From DASSUW01 sp963774155 (GTDB lineage: Bacteria > Actinomycetota > Thermoleophilia > Solirubrobacterales > Solirubrobacteraceae): a DNA stretch of 64,000 nt. Both the position numbers and the translations under genes were made by a program. The DNA lies in the NCBI GenBank assembly GCA_963774155.1, contig CAVZDW010000005.1, positions 62,001 through 126,000 of the forward strand, written 5' to 3'. How positions within the stretch are numbered: the stretch's first letter is position 1; each line of letters begins with the position of its first letter. Below the pieces are notes generated by a model that saw nothing but the letters and a program-made list of their open reading frames with translations, ran no database searches and was not told where the DNA came from. Of the stretch, positions 18,541 through 28,587 are shown piece after piece.

Positions 18541-19693
18541 CCATGGATGATTGCGCCTCGAGGACGCGGGCCGCCGATTCCTCCACGCGGGCCCGGAACT
18601 CGGGGTCGCGCTCGGCCTCGGCGAGCAGGGCGCGGTACACCCGGATGTAGGAGCCGCGGCCGGTGGTGAGGATCACGTCGACGCCGGCGCGGGCCGAGGC
18701 GAGCGCCGCCTCCTCCACGTCGGCGACCTCCTGCACGGCGGCCGCCTCGAGCGAGTCGGTCATCACCACGCCCTCGAAGCGGATGTCGTCGCGCAGCACC
18801 CCGTCGACGACGGCGGGCGACTGCGAGGCGATGTGCTCGGCGTCGAGCGCCGGATAGGTGGCGTGGCCGACCATCACGAACTCCGTGCCGGACTCGACGG
18901 CGAAGATGAACGGCCGCAGGTCGTCCTCGAGCTGGGCGCGCGTCCGGTCGACGGTCGCCGGGCCGAAGTCGGTGTTCACGGTCGCGCCGCCGAGACCGGG
19001 GAAGTGCTTGACCGTGGTGGCGACGCCGCCCTCGCGGAAGCCCGCCACCGCCTCGGCGATGGCCGCGGTGAGGGCGGCCGGGTCGGTGGTGAAGGCGCGG
19101 TTGGCCATGGCGGCGCCCTCGACCGTCGGCAGGTCGGCCACCGGCGCCAGGTTCACGTTCACGCCGGCCTCCCGCAGGTCCCGCGCGGCGGCCAGCGAGT
19201 CCTCGCGCACCGTGCCGAAGGCCTGCTGCTCAGGAGCGGCCCGCTCGGGCGCCGCCCACGGCAGGATGCGCACCTCGCCGCCCTCCTGGTCGACGCAGAT
19301 GAAGGGCGTGACGTCGGGCGAGGCCTCGCGCAGGCTGCGGGTCAGCGCCCGCAGCTGGTCCGGGTCGGTGACGTTGTCGCGGAAGAGGATCACGCCGGCC
19401 ACCTTGCCCTCGCGCAGGTTGCGGGTGACGTACTCCGGCGCGCGGGTGCCGGCGAACCGCAGGATGATCATGCGGCCGACCTGCTGCTCGAGCGAGAGGC
19501 TGTCGACAGGCACCGGAGCCGGCGTCGCCCGGGCGCCCGGATCCGATGGGCTCTCGGCCGCCGGGCGGGTGGGATCGGGCTCGTCGCCGCCGGCCCCCAC
19601 GATGAGGCCGAGCACGAGCGCCGTGGCCGCCGCGGCGGCCACGGTGAGACGGCGCCGCCGGACCTGCTTCGACCGCTCCACTCTCGTGATCAT
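18533..19693 (-). CDS. Glycoside hydrolase family 3 (NagZ-like beta-N-acetylhexosaminidase)
   Basis: 386 residues from the ATG at 19693. An N-terminal membrane anchor or signal (LTVAAAAATALVLGLIVGAGG) and a Pro-rich linker precede a GH3 barrel. KHFPGLG lies at about residue 225, the nucleophile Asp is in VMTDSLEA at about 320, and DQEGG near 140 is the substrate loop. In NagZ the loop after KHFPG carries an Asp-His acid/base pair; here the segment reads GATVNTDFG with no His, so catalysis may differ. The likely target is muropeptide or glycan outside the membrane. It is divergent from the GGDEF/HD-GYP gene, 24 bases away. Confidence 0.85.
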   Translation of the reverse strand: MITRVERSKQVRRRRLTVAAAAATALVLGLIVGAGGDEPDPTRPAAESPSDPGARATPAPVPVDSLSLEQQVGRMIILRFAGTRAPEYVTRNLREGKVAGVILFRDNVTDPDQLRALTRSLREASPDVTPFICVDQEGGEVRILPWAAPERAAPEQQAFGTVREDSLAAARDLREAGVNVNLAPVADLPTVEGAAMANRAFTTDPAALTAAIAEAVAGFREGGVATTVKHFPGLGGATVNTDFGPATVDRTRAQLEDDLRPFIFAVESGTEFVMVGHATYPALDAEHIASQSPAVVDGVLRDDIRFEGVVMTDSLEAAAVQEVADVEEAALASARAGVDVILTTGRGSYIRVYRALLAEAERDPEFRARVEESAARVLEAQSSMDG

Positions 19694-19717
19694 GGCGAAT
19701 GCGCCGATAAGAGGGGA

Positions 19718-21889
19718 ATGCAGCGGTCGACGTACGAGGTTGAGCCGGTTCTGCGCGCCGTGGCGCGCACGATGCAGGCTTGTCTCGGCTTCGGCACCGT
19801 CGTGGTGAACCTCCACCGCCCGGCGTGGGACGACTTCGAGACCGTGGTGGTCGAGGGATCGGCCGACGCGCGCGAGGCGCTGCTCGGCCAGACCTCGAGC
19901 ACCGGCGACTGGGTCGACCTCCTGGATCCCCGCTTCGACCGCCGCGGCGCGTACCTGATCGAGCACGGCAGCTTCGACTGGAGCCAGGACCGCCTGACCT
20001 CGTGGGTCCCGGACGCCGCGCCGTCGGCGGATCCGGGCGACTGGCATCCGGAGGACGCGCTGTTCGTGCCGTTGCGCTCAGCCGCCGGCGACATCCTCGG
20101 CATCCTCTCCGTCGACGAGCCGGCTGACGGCCGCCGGCCGGTCGACGAGCGGCTCGACCTCCTCGTCGGCGTCGCCCAGCACGCCGCCCTCGCCCTGGAG
20201 CACGCCCAGCAGGCGGCCGCCGCCGAGCGCCAGCGCGTGGCGGTCGACCACCTCCTGCGCCTCACCGCCTCGCTCGCCGAGCGGCGCACGATCGACGAGA
20301 TGCTCGACGCGGTCTGCGTCGGCGTCCGCAACGCGCTCGGCTTCCAGAAGGTCTGCGTGTCGATCGACGGCGAGCGCGACGGCATCCTCACCATGCGCTC
20401 CGTCATCGGCATGAGCGACGACGAGCTCGCGCGCCTGCGCAGCGTCCCCATGGCGTCGGTGGCGCCCCTGCTCGACCCCGCGCTCGAGCGCGACGGCGTG
20501 GTGCTGCTCGACCGCGCCGACGCCCGCGCCCGCGTCGATCCCTCGCTCCACGGCGCCTCGTTCAGCCGCCTGAACGGGCGCGGCGACCAGGCCTGGGAGA
20601 ACCACGTCCTGCTCGTCCCGCTGCGCGATCGCGAAGGCCGGCTCGAGGGCGTCGTGTGGGCCGACGAGCCGCGCGACCGGCTGCTTCCCACCGCCGAGAT
20701 GCAGCAGGCGCTGCGGGCGTTCGCCAACCACGCCATGAGCGCGGTCGAGTCCGCTCGCCAGCTCCAGCTCATGCGCCACCTGGCCGAGCACGATCCGCTG
20801 ACCGGCCTGCGCAACCGCCGCGGCCTGCAGGAGCACATCGACGCCGAGATCAGCCGCGCCGGCACGGTGGCCGTGCTCGTGTGCGACCTCGACAACTTCA
20901 AGCGGGTCAACGACTCGCTCGGCTACGTGCAGGGCGACGAGGCCCTGCGCCGGTTCGCCGGGGTGCTCGGCGAGGCCGGCGGGCTCGCCGCGCGCCTCGG
21001 TGGAGAGGAGTTCGCCGTCGTGCTGCCGGGCTGCGACGAGGACGCAGCGCTGCTGGCGGGCGAGCGCATCCGCGCGCGGGTCGCCGAGGTGTTCGCCGAC
21101 TTCCCGTGGCCGGTCACCACGTCGGTCGGCATCGCGGTCAGCGGCCCCTCGGCCGAGAACGCGTCGCAGCTCCTGCGCGCGGCCACGCGGGCCGTCTTCG
21201 GCGCCAAGCGCCTGGGCCGCGACCGCTGCGTCGTCTACCACGCCGAGACGCTCGACGCCCTCCTCGGCACGCTCGAGGACACGGGCGGCCACGCGAGCGA
21301 GCAGCTCGCCGCCGCCATGCTGCTGGCCGAGACGCTCGACCTGCGCGACGTCGGCACGGCCCGTCACTCGCAGACGGTCGGCCGCTACGCCGAGGCCATC
21401 GCGGAGGCGCTCGGCTTCGCGAAGGAGCGCGTGGAGCGCATCCGCGCCGCGGGCGTGCTGCACGACATCGGCAAGCTCGGCGTCGCCGACGCCGTGCTCA
21501 AGAAGCCCGGGGCCCTGACGGACGACGAGTGGGTCGAGATGCGGCGCCATCCCGAGCTCGGCGCGCGGATCCTCGATCACGCGAACCTGCGCGACATCAG
21601 CGGGTGGGTCCGTGCCCATCACGAGCGCATCGACGGCCGCGGCTATCCGCTCGGCCTGGCGGGCGACGAGATCCCCTTCGAGGCCCGGATCCTGGCCGTC
21701 GCGGACGCCTACGAGGCCATGACCGCGGACCGCGCGTACCGCCCTGCCCTGGGCCATGACGCGGCTCAGGCGGAGCTCCGCGCGGGCACGGGGACGCAGT
21801 TCGATCCGGCCGTCGTGGAAGCCTTCCTGGCACTGCTCGCGCCCGGCGAGGATCGCGTGCGGCGTATGATCGGCGCGCCAGCAGTGTGA
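19718..21889 (+). CDS. GAF-GAF-GGDEF-HD-GYP cyclic-di-GMP signalling protein
   Basis: 723 residues from the ATG at 19718, with GAGGGG just ahead. Two GAF-like sensor domains (about 1-165 and 180-345) precede a diguanylate cyclase domain whose active loop is intact (GGEEF at about 428; no RxxD inhibitory site before it). The C-terminal HD-GYP phosphodiesterase has HDIGK at about 582 and HHERIDGRGYP at about 634. Both making and breaking of cyclic-di-GMP are therefore possible in one soluble protein, with GAF ligands deciding the balance. No membrane segment is seen. Confidence 0.9.
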   Translation: MQRSTYEVEPVLRAVARTMQACLGFGTVVVNLHRPAWDDFETVVVEGSADAREALLGQTSSTGDWVDLLDPRFDRRGAYLIEHGSFDWSQDRLTSWVPDAAPSADPGDWHPEDALFVPLRSAAGDILGILSVDEPADGRRPVDERLDLLVGVAQHAALALEHAQQAAAAERQRVAVDHLLRLTASLAERRTIDEMLDAVCVGVRNALGFQKVCVSIDGERDGILTMRSVIGMSDDELARLRSVPMASVAPLLDPALERDGVVLLDRADARARVDPSLHGASFSRLNGRGDQAWENHVLLVPLRDREGRLEGVVWADEPRDRLLPTAEMQQALRAFANHAMSAVESARQLQLMRHLAEHDPLTGLRNRRGLQEHIDAEISRAGTVAVLVCDLDNFKRVNDSLGYVQGDEALRRFAGVLGEAGGLAARLGGEEFAVVLPGCDEDAALLAGERIRARVAEVFADFPWPVTTSVGIAVSGPSAENASQLLRAATRAVFGAKRLGRDRCVVYHAETLDALLGTLEDTGGHASEQLAAAMLLAETLDLRDVGTARHSQTVGRYAEAIAEALGFAKERVERIRAAGVLHDIGKLGVADAVLKKPGALTDDEWVEMRRHPELGARILDHANLRDISGWVRAHHERIDGRGYPLGLAGDEIPFEARILAVADAYEAMTADRAYRPALGHDAAQAELRAGTGTQFDPAVVEAFLALLAPGEDRVRRMIGAPAV

Positions 21890-21941
21890 ACCCGCCCCGA
21901 TCGGGTAACGGGTCAGCACACGAACATGATGAGGAGGAGCG

Positions 21942-22310
21942 ATGCGAGGCTTCGGGCTGACCATCGAGCCACTCGCGGACGGTGCGGTGCGCGTTGCGCT
22001 CCGCGGGGAGCTCGATCTCGAGCACGCCTACACGTTCGACGAGGAGTTGAAGCGTCTGGAGGGGACGCGACCGAGTTGTCTTGTGCTGGACCTTCGGGGC
22101 CTGACGTTCCTGGACTCGTGTGGTCTCGCGCGGCTTCTCGCTGCTCGGCGCCGGGCGCGGCGTGAGAAACGCCGGGTACTGCTCGTGCGGGGCACGCCCG
22201 CCGTTCAGCGGCTGCTCGCCATCACCGCCGTCGGCGACCACTTCGAGATGGTCTCGGAGCTGCCCGAGGAGCTACTGACGCCGGCCGGCCTCGCGAGCGA
22301 GGCGCAGTAG
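21942..22310 (+). CDS. STAS-domain anti-sigma factor antagonist
   Basis: 122 residues with a strong GAGGAG ribosome site. The fold pattern of SpoIIAA/RsbV proteins is clear: an N-terminal strand with LRGELDL, then LVLDLRGLTFLDSCGL, which contains the phosphorylatable Ser just after LD. It should bind an anti-sigma kinase when unphosphorylated and be reset by a SpoIIE phosphatase. It follows the cyclic-di-GMP gene by 52 bases. The kinase at 47645 and the SpoIIE phosphatases at 2611 and 30425 are possible partners. Confidence 0.88.
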   Translation: MRGFGLTIEPLADGAVRVALRGELDLEHAYTFDEELKRLEGTRPSCLVLDLRGLTFLDSCGLARLLAARRRARREKRRVLLVRGTPAVQRLLAITAVGDHFEMVSELPEELLTPAGLASEAQ

Positions 22311-22559
22311 GTCGCGCACCGGGCCCGGGACGTTCGGCTCGAAGAACGAGGCGGTGCGGCGCCCGCTGGCGTCATCCACCAGCACGTCGTAGCGCATGAG
22401 GTCCGCCCCGTGGCCGGGCGGGCCTCCCGCGGGCAGCGCGGCGGCGAGGCTCTCGATCTCGCGCGCGAGGGCGGGCTCGCAGTCGCCGGTCTCCAGCACG
22501 AGCGCCGGGCGGCGGACGTTGCCCGCGAACCCGCCCTGCTGGCGGACCTCGATCCTCAT
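22272..22559 (-). CDS. Emfourin-like protealysin inhibitor
   Basis: 95 residues. It starts MRIEVRQQGGFAGN, with a beta-rich body (DLMRYDVLVDD) resembling emfourin, the small protein that inhibits protealysin-type M4 proteases and sits next to them. Here its ATG overlaps the protease stop (ATGA), exactly that arrangement. It would hold the co-made protease inactive in the cytoplasm. The last 39 bases overlap the convergent STAS gene. Confidence 0.75.
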   Translation of the reverse strand: MRIEVRQQGGFAGNVRRPALVLETGDCEPALAREIESLAAALPAGGPPGHGADLMRYDVLVDDASGRRTASFFEPNVPGPVRDLLRLAREAGRRQ

Positions 22560-23641
22560 TCCCAGCGCACGCCGACTTCGGCCCAGGCCTCGCGCACGGC
22601 CTGGGGCTCTCGTGTGTCGCGGCCGTAGCGCAGGCGGGCGGACCGGAAGGTCAGGCGGGCGAAGAGGCGGAAGCTCGCCGTGGGGGTGAGCTGCGGGCTG
22701 CGCAGCGCGTCGTACCAGATGTGCCCGGGCGCCTCCCAGCTGTGGCCGCCGAGGTTCGTGGCCAGCAGGTAGAAGGCCCGGTTGGCGATGCCGGAGTTGA
22801 TGTGCACGCCGCCGTTGTCGTCGAGCGTGCGCACGTAGTCCTTCCAGTGCGCGGGCTGCGGGTCCTTGCCGAGGCTGTCGTCGTCGTAGGCCGTCCCGGG
22901 TGCCTTCATGTTGCGCAGCGCGTCGCCCTCGAACTCGGGGCCGCGGAGCTCCGCGCCGATCAGCCAGTCGGCCTGGTCGGCCGTCTGCCCGAGCTTGCGC
23001 TGCTTGACCATCGCGCCGGCGACGTCGGCGAAGTGCTCGTTGAGCGCGCCGGACTGGCCGAAGTACTCGAGCGCCGCCTCGTCCTCGACCACGCCGTGCC
23101 CGAGCTCGTGGCCGATCACGTCGAGCGCCTTGGTGAAGCGTCCGAAGAGCTCGCCGTCGCCGTCGCCGAACGCCATCCGGCGGCCGTCCCAGAACGCGTT
23201 GGGGTACTCCACGCCGAAGTGGACGACGCCTCTGAGCGGCATGTTCTCGTCGTCGATCGAGTCGCGGCTGAAGGTCTCCTGCCAGAAGTCCCAGGTGGCG
23301 CCGAAGCCGTCGAAGGCCTCGTCCACGGCGGCGTCGCCGGTCGGGCCGTCGTCCTCGTCGCGGACGCGCTTGAGGCCGGTGATCTCGAACGCGTTCTCGG
23401 CGTCCCAGATGACCCGGTTGCGCCGGACCGGCGCGGCCGCGGCCATCGCGTCGTAGCCCTCGCGGGGCCCCTTGCGGCCGCGCGCCTTGGCGCTCACGGC
23501 GCGGGCGTGGCGGATCGTGCTGTCCGCCGACAACGTGCGCAGGGCCCAGTCACGCTGGCGCTCGGAGCCGCGGCGGGCGATCTGGTCGAGCACGTACGGC
23601 GGCACGGCGCAGAAGATCGGGTTGCGGCAGCGGTGGGCCAT
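22556..23641 (-). CDS. Protealysin-like M4 metalloprotease
   Basis: 361 residues from the ATG at 23641; no signal peptide. The first 50 residues match the short protealysin propeptide (CAVPPYVLDQIARRGSE). Zinc site HELGH at 178-182, third ligand Glu in LNEHFADV at about 202, and the catalytic His region GGVHINSGIANRAFY at about 275. A cytoplasmic or non-classically exported protease is expected, activated by removal of its propeptide. It is translated together with the emfourin-like inhibitor and lies 14 bases after an EamA transporter gene. Confidence 0.9.
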   Translation of the reverse strand: MAHRCRNPIFCAVPPYVLDQIARRGSERQRDWALRTLSADSTIRHARAVSAKARGRKGPREGYDAMAAAAPVRRNRVIWDAENAFEITGLKRVRDEDDGPTGDAAVDEAFDGFGATWDFWQETFSRDSIDDENMPLRGVVHFGVEYPNAFWDGRRMAFGDGDGELFGRFTKALDVIGHELGHGVVEDEAALEYFGQSGALNEHFADVAGAMVKQRKLGQTADQADWLIGAELRGPEFEGDALRNMKAPGTAYDDDSLGKDPQPAHWKDYVRTLDDNGGVHINSGIANRAFYLLATNLGGHSWEAPGHIWYDALRSPQLTPTASFRLFARLTFRSARLRYGRDTREPQAVREAWAEVGVRWE

Positions 23642-23655
23642 GGCCCGCGGTTCTA

Positions 23656-24540
23656 TCAGGCGGCGACGGCGCGTCGCCGCGGCCACTGCGCGATGAGGAG
23701 CCCGCCGGCCACGAGGGCGGCGCCGCCGAGCGCGGCGGCGGTGATGTGCTCGTCGTACAGCGCGGCTCCGAAGACGAGGGCGCCGAACGGGAGGAGCAGC
23801 GTGATGTACGACATCGTCACGGCGGGCAGCTCCCGCAGCAGGATCGTCAGCGTGACGAACGTGACGGCGCTGCCGACGAAGGCCAGGTACGCGATCGAGC
23901 CGACGGCCTGAGAGGTCCAGACCGCCTGCGCCCAGTCCTCGGTGGGCGCCGAGGCGACGAGCAGGAGCAGCCCGCCGCCCAGCATCGCCCAGCCGTTGAG
24001 GACGATGGGGTCCAGCGTGTTGCCCCTGCGCTTGATGGCGACGTTGCCGATGGCGCTGGCCAGCGGGGCGACGGCGCAGGCCGTGGCCGCGAGCAGCGCC
24101 CATTCGGCGTGCCCCAGCTCCAGGCTCTCACCGAACGCGAGCGCCAGCCCGCCGATGGCCACGGCGATGCCGGCCACGAGCCTCGGCCTGAGCGGCTCGT
24201 TGGCCAGCGCGACCGCGGCAAGCGTGGCGCTGTACAGCGGCATCACGCCGAAGAGCACGGCGGCCAGGCCACTCGGCACGTACTGCTCGCCCCAGTAGAT
24301 GAGCCCGTACGCGGCGGCGAAGGGAAGGAGGCCGAGGATCGCGGCAAGGCGAGTGTCGGTCTTCAGCGGCCGGCGCATCGCCTTGGCGACCAGGAGCAGC
24401 CCGGCCCCCGCGATGGCGAAGCGAATGCCGGCTCCGAGCAGCGGCGGCACGTCCTCGAGCCCGATCTTGATCGCCACCCAGGTGCTCGACCAAATGAGCA
24501 CGAGACCGGCATAGAGACTCCAGACGAGGGGGCGAGGCAC
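23656..24540 (-). CDS. EamA/DMT-family transporter
   Basis: 294 residues with ten predicted helices in two EamA halves; the N-terminal half holds WSSTWVAIKIGLEDVPP and LIYWGEQYVPSGLAAVL, typical of RhaT/YdcZ-type metabolite exporters. The C-terminus is basic (PRRRAVAA). The substrate is unknown. It is probably the first gene of an operon with the protease and its inhibitor, separated by 14 bases; a functional link is not evident. Confidence 0.88.
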   Translation of the reverse strand: MPRPLVWSLYAGLVLIWSSTWVAIKIGLEDVPPLLGAGIRFAIAGAGLLLVAKAMRRPLKTDTRLAAILGLLPFAAAYGLIYWGEQYVPSGLAAVLFGVMPLYSATLAAVALANEPLRPRLVAGIAVAIGGLALAFGESLELGHAEWALLAATACAVAPLASAIGNVAIKRRGNTLDPIVLNGWAMLGGGLLLLVASAPTEDWAQAVWTSQAVGSIAYLAFVGSAVTFVTLTILLRELPAVTMSYITLLLPFGALVFGAALYDEHITAAALGGAALVAGGLLIAQWPRRRAVAA

Positions 24541-24602
24541 GCGACGAAAGGCTAGGTGAGCGCTTGTGTCGCCATGGTGCGGGTGCCACGATGGTTCGTG
24601 GC

Positions 24603-24791
24603 ATGGATGCTTCTGATGACGTGACGGCCACGGGCACCTTCGTGGAGTGCGTGTTCTCCTGCACGGCGTGCGGGGCCTCGGGCACGAGCCTGGTGCGGCC
24701 GGCGGCGCTGATCGGCAAGACCTGCGTGGCCTGCGGCGAGGAGCTCGTGCTCTCCGTGCTCGGCCGCTTCCGGCCTTCGCGGCCGCGCTGA
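24603..24791 (+). CDS. Small zinc-ribbon-like protein
   Basis: 62 residues from the ATG at 24603. An earlier ATG at 24564 is possible but would add an arginine-rich stretch without conservation marks. Two CxxCG knuckles (CTACG and CVACG) about 23 residues apart form a likely zinc ribbon. A short basic tail (RFRPSRPR) follows. The partner and role are unknown. It is divergent from the EamA gene and is followed directly by palindromic element copy B. Confidence 0.55.
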   Translation: MDASDDVTATGTFVECVFSCTACGASGTSLVRPAALIGKTCVACGEELVLSVLGRFRPSRPR

Positions 24792-24802
24792 GCCTCGAAC
24801 TG

Positions 24803-24910
24803 CGCTGGGTAGGGGAGCTGGGGAGGCCGGCCGGGCCGGTTTCTTCATTCGAATCCTGCCCTATGGTCGCTGTACGACCCTAGGGCAGGATTCGAGTTCG
24901 AAAACCGGCC
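24803..24910. repeat. Palindromic intergenic element, copy B
   Basis: It shares with copy A the left arm CGCTGGGTAGGGG...GGGGAGGCCGGC and a core TCCTGCC...AGGGCAGGA. Its central stem (24850-24869 against 24875-24894) pairs 19 of 20 bases around the loop CTGTA, and GGCCGGTTT (24834-24842) pairs with AAACCGGCC (24902-24910). The right outer arm of copy A is missing or eroded. Like copy A it sits between convergent genes and may stop transcription from both sides. Confidence 0.75.
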
Positions 24911-24935
24911 GATCCCGCTCCCTCAATGCCGGGGT

Positions 24936-27900
24936 TCACACACTCAGCGCGGCTTCGTCCAACGCGCGGCGCACCCGCTTGGCGGAGATCGGGCCCTTGA
25001 CCCCCAGCGCCTGGGCGAACTGGCTGACCCGGAGCTCCTCGAGCATCCACGGGACCTCGCGGAGGCCCGGCGCGCCCGGGGACGCGGCCAGCCGCTCCCG
25101 GTAGGACCGCTCGAGCTGGTGGATCGCGTTCATGCGGTCGCGGTCGACGGCCGTGGCGTCGGGCAGGCGCTCCAACCGGCGGGCGGCGGCTCGGAGGTAG
25201 CGCTCGACGTCCGGCAGCCGGTCCGCTCCCGTGGCGGCGATGAAGCCGGGGTGGACGAGGCGGGCGAGCTGGGCTCGGACGTCGGCTCGCGCGGGCTGCA
25301 GCGGGACCGCGGTCAGCGGCTCGAGCCGCTGTGAGACCTCGCGGGCGGCCTGCAGCACCGCGACCGTGGCCTTCAGCACCGACTCCACCCGTGGAGCCAG
25401 CGCGCCCGCGACGTGGTTGCGGAGCCGCAGCCAGCCCGCCTCGTCCCACGCCGGGCCGCCGGCCTCGCGCATGAGCGCGTCGACGGCGGCGATGGCGGCG
25501 TCGTCCAGGACGGCGCTGACGCTCTCGTGCGGCGCGGCCGAGAGCGCCAGCCGCGCGGTGTTGTCGAGCCGCGAGGTCACCGACCGCATGACCGAGGGCG
25601 CCGAGAGCAGCAGCAGCCGGCGCGTGCCGGCCCACATGGACGCCGCCTGGGCCGCCGGGGTCTCGAGGACCTTCACGCCCGCGGTGGACCCCTCGTCGAC
25701 GAGCGCCGGGTAGGCGCGCACGGCCTGGCCGGTGCCCCGCAGCGTCACCTCGCGCGGCAGCGAGCCGATGTCCCACGCCGTCAGCCCCGTCCGCTCGAGC
25801 TTCGACGCCGCCGCGGTCAGCTCGGCCCGGAGCTGCGGCCGCACCGCGGCCCGTACCGCGGCGAGGTCGCGCCCGGAGGCGAGCAGGCCGCGCCGCTCGT
25901 CCTCCACGCGGAACGTCACCCGCAGATGTGGCGGCAGGCGCGAGAAGTCCCAGGCGTCGGCCGGCACGCGCACCCCGCGGGCGGCCTCGACCGCCGCGGA
26001 CATGTCCTCGGCCAGCGGCCGGCGCCGGGGGCGAAGCGCGTCGAGGACCGCCGCCGCCGTCTCCGGGACCGGCACCAGCGGCCGCCGCAGCTCCTTCGGC
26101 AATCCGCGCAGGAGCGTGGTCACGAGCTCCTCGCGCAGGCCGGGCACGAGCCACTCGAAGCGGTCGGAACGCAGCTCGCCCAGGACCTGGAGGGGCACAT
26201 GCACGGTCACGCCGTCGTCCTCCGCACCGGGCTCGAACCGGTACGAGAGGTCGAGGACGAGGTCGCCCTGCTTCCACGTCAGCGGCCAGTCGCGCTCGGA
26301 GACCCCGGAGGCGTCCTCGCGGACGAGGTCCGAGATCGAGTAGGTCAGCAGGTCCGGCGAGACCAGCCGCTCCTCCCGCCACCAGCGGTCGAAGTGTCCC
26401 GCCGACACCACCGAGGCGGGCACCCGCGCGTCGAAGAACGCGAACCGCGCCTGGTCGTCGACGAGCATGTCGCGCCGCCGCGACCGAGCCTCCAGCGCCT
26501 CGACCTCCTCGACCAGACGCGCGTTCTCGGCCGCGAACGCGTGGCGCGTCTCCCAGTCGCCTTCGACCAGCGCCCGGCGGATGAACAGCTCGCGGGACAG
26601 CTCGGGATCGATCCGCCCGTAGTCGACCCGCCGGTCGGTGACGATCGGCAGCCCGTACAGCGTCACCCGCTCGGTCGCCACCACGGAGCCGCGGCGGGCG
26701 TCCCAGCGCGGCTCGCTGTAGGTGCGCTTCACGAGATGCCCGGCCAGCGGCTCGAGCTCCCGCGGGTCGATCCGCGCGGCCGTGCGGCCCCACAACCGCG
26801 TCGTCTCGACCAGCTCGGCCACCATCACCCACGGCGGCGTCTTCCGGAACAGGCCGGAGCCGGGGAAGATCGCGAACCGGGCGCCACGCGCGCCGGTGTA
26901 CTCGCGCGACGCGGGGTCCTTCATGCCCACGTGCGACAACAGCCCGCTCAGCAGCGCGCGGTGGATGTCGCCCGGCTCGGCCGGCGTGTCGCTGAACCGC
27001 ACGTCGACGCCCTTGGCCGCGTCACGCAGCTGCTGGACCAGGTCCTGCCACTCGCGCACCCGCAGGTGATGCAGGTACTCGGCCAGGCAGCGCTTGCGGA
27101 ACTGGTTCGACGAGAGCCGCCGCTGCTGCTCCTGCAGGTAGTTCCACAGGTTCAGGTAGGAGATGAAGTCCGAGTCCTCGTCGGCGAAGCGCGCGTGCGA
27201 CTGGTCGGCCTGCGCGGTCTTCTCGGACGGCCGCTCGCGCACGTCCTGGATCGAGAGCGCGGCGGCGATGATCAGCACCTCGTTCGCGCAACCCAGCCGG
27301 TCCGCCTCGAGGATCATGCGGCCCATGCGCGGGTCCACCGGGAGCTCGGCCAGCCGCCGGCCCAGCTTCGTGAGCTTCCCCGCCGGGCTCAAGCGCCCCG
27401 AGCTCCTCCAGCAGCCGGACGCCGTCGCGGATCTGGCGGGCGTCCGGCGGGTCGAGGAACGGGAAGTCCTCGATGCGCCCCAGCCCGATCGCCGCCATCT
27501 GCAGGATCACGGAGGCGAGGTTCGTCCGCAGGATCTCGGGGTCGGTGAAGCGCGGCCGCTCCGAGAACTCCTCCTCGGAGTAGAGGCGGATGCAGATGCC
27601 GTCCGACGTGCGCCCGCAGCGCCCCTTGCGCTGGTCGGCCGACGCCTGCGAGACCGGCTCGATCGGCAGCCGCTGCACCTTCAGCCGCGCGCTGTAGCGG
27701 CTGATGCGCGCCGTCCCCGGATCGACCACGTAGCGGATGCCGGGCACGGTCAGCGACGTCTCGGCGACGTTGGTGGCCAGCACCACGCGCCGCTTCGGAT
27801 GCGGCCGGAAGATCCGCTGCTGCTCGGCCGCCGACAGCCGCGCGTAGAGCGGGAGCACCTCGGCGCCCGTCCCCAGCCGCCCGCGCAACACGTCCGCGGT

Positions 27901-28587
27901 GTCGCGGATCTCGCGCTCGCCGCTCAGGAAGACGAGCACGTCGCCCGGGCCTTCGCGGAAGAGCTCCTCGACGGCGTCGGCGATCGCCTCCTCCTGATCG
28001 CGATCGGCGTCCTCGACCGGGTGGTAGCGGACCTCGACGGGATACGTCCGCCCCGACACCTCGACCACCGGCGCGTCGCCGAAGTGGCGGCTGAAGCGCT
28101 GCGGGTCGATCGTCGCCGACGTGATGATGACCTTCAGCTCAGGCCGGCGGGGGAGGATGCGCGCGAGGTAGCCGAGCAGGAAGTCGATGTTCAGCGACCG
28201 CTCGTGGGCCTCGTCGACGATGATCGTGTCGTAGCGGCGCAGGAGCTTGTCGCGCCGGATCTCGGCCAGCAGCAGGCCGTCGGTCATGAGCCGCACCTGG
28301 GTGTCGCGCCGCGAGCGGTCGCGGAAGCGGACGGCGTAGCCGACCGTCTCGCCGAGCGGCACCTTCATCTCCTCGGCGATGCGCGCGGCCACCGTGCGCG
28401 CGGCCAGCCGGCGTGGCTGCGTGTGGGCCACGCGCTCGCGGCCCAGCTCGAGGCACAGCTTCGGGAGCTGGGTGGTCTTGCCTGAGCCGGTCTCGCCGGC
28501 GACGACGACGACCTGGTGGTCGCGGATCGCCTCGAGCAGCTCCTCCCGGTGCGCGCTGACCGGGAGCTCGGGCGGGTACGCGATCAG
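24936..28587 (-). CDS. hrpA: DEAH-box ATP-dependent RNA helicase HrpA (frameshift)
   Basis: About 1,216 residues once one base is removed. Helicase motifs in order: GETGSGKTT (Walker A, about residue 35), DEAHERS (motif II), SATID (motif III), then the RecA2 domain, HA2/OB region and the long C-terminal DUF3418 region typical of HrpA. The frame breaks at 27391-27392: one frame ends ...LEELGAL and the other resumes SPAGKLTKLGRRL; deleting one T in CTTGAG rejoins them. No ATG, GTG or TTG precedes the Walker A motif in frame, so a CTG at 28587, overlapping the cupin stop as CTGA, is proposed as start. The product acts on RNA in translation-linked turnover. Confidence 0.88.
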
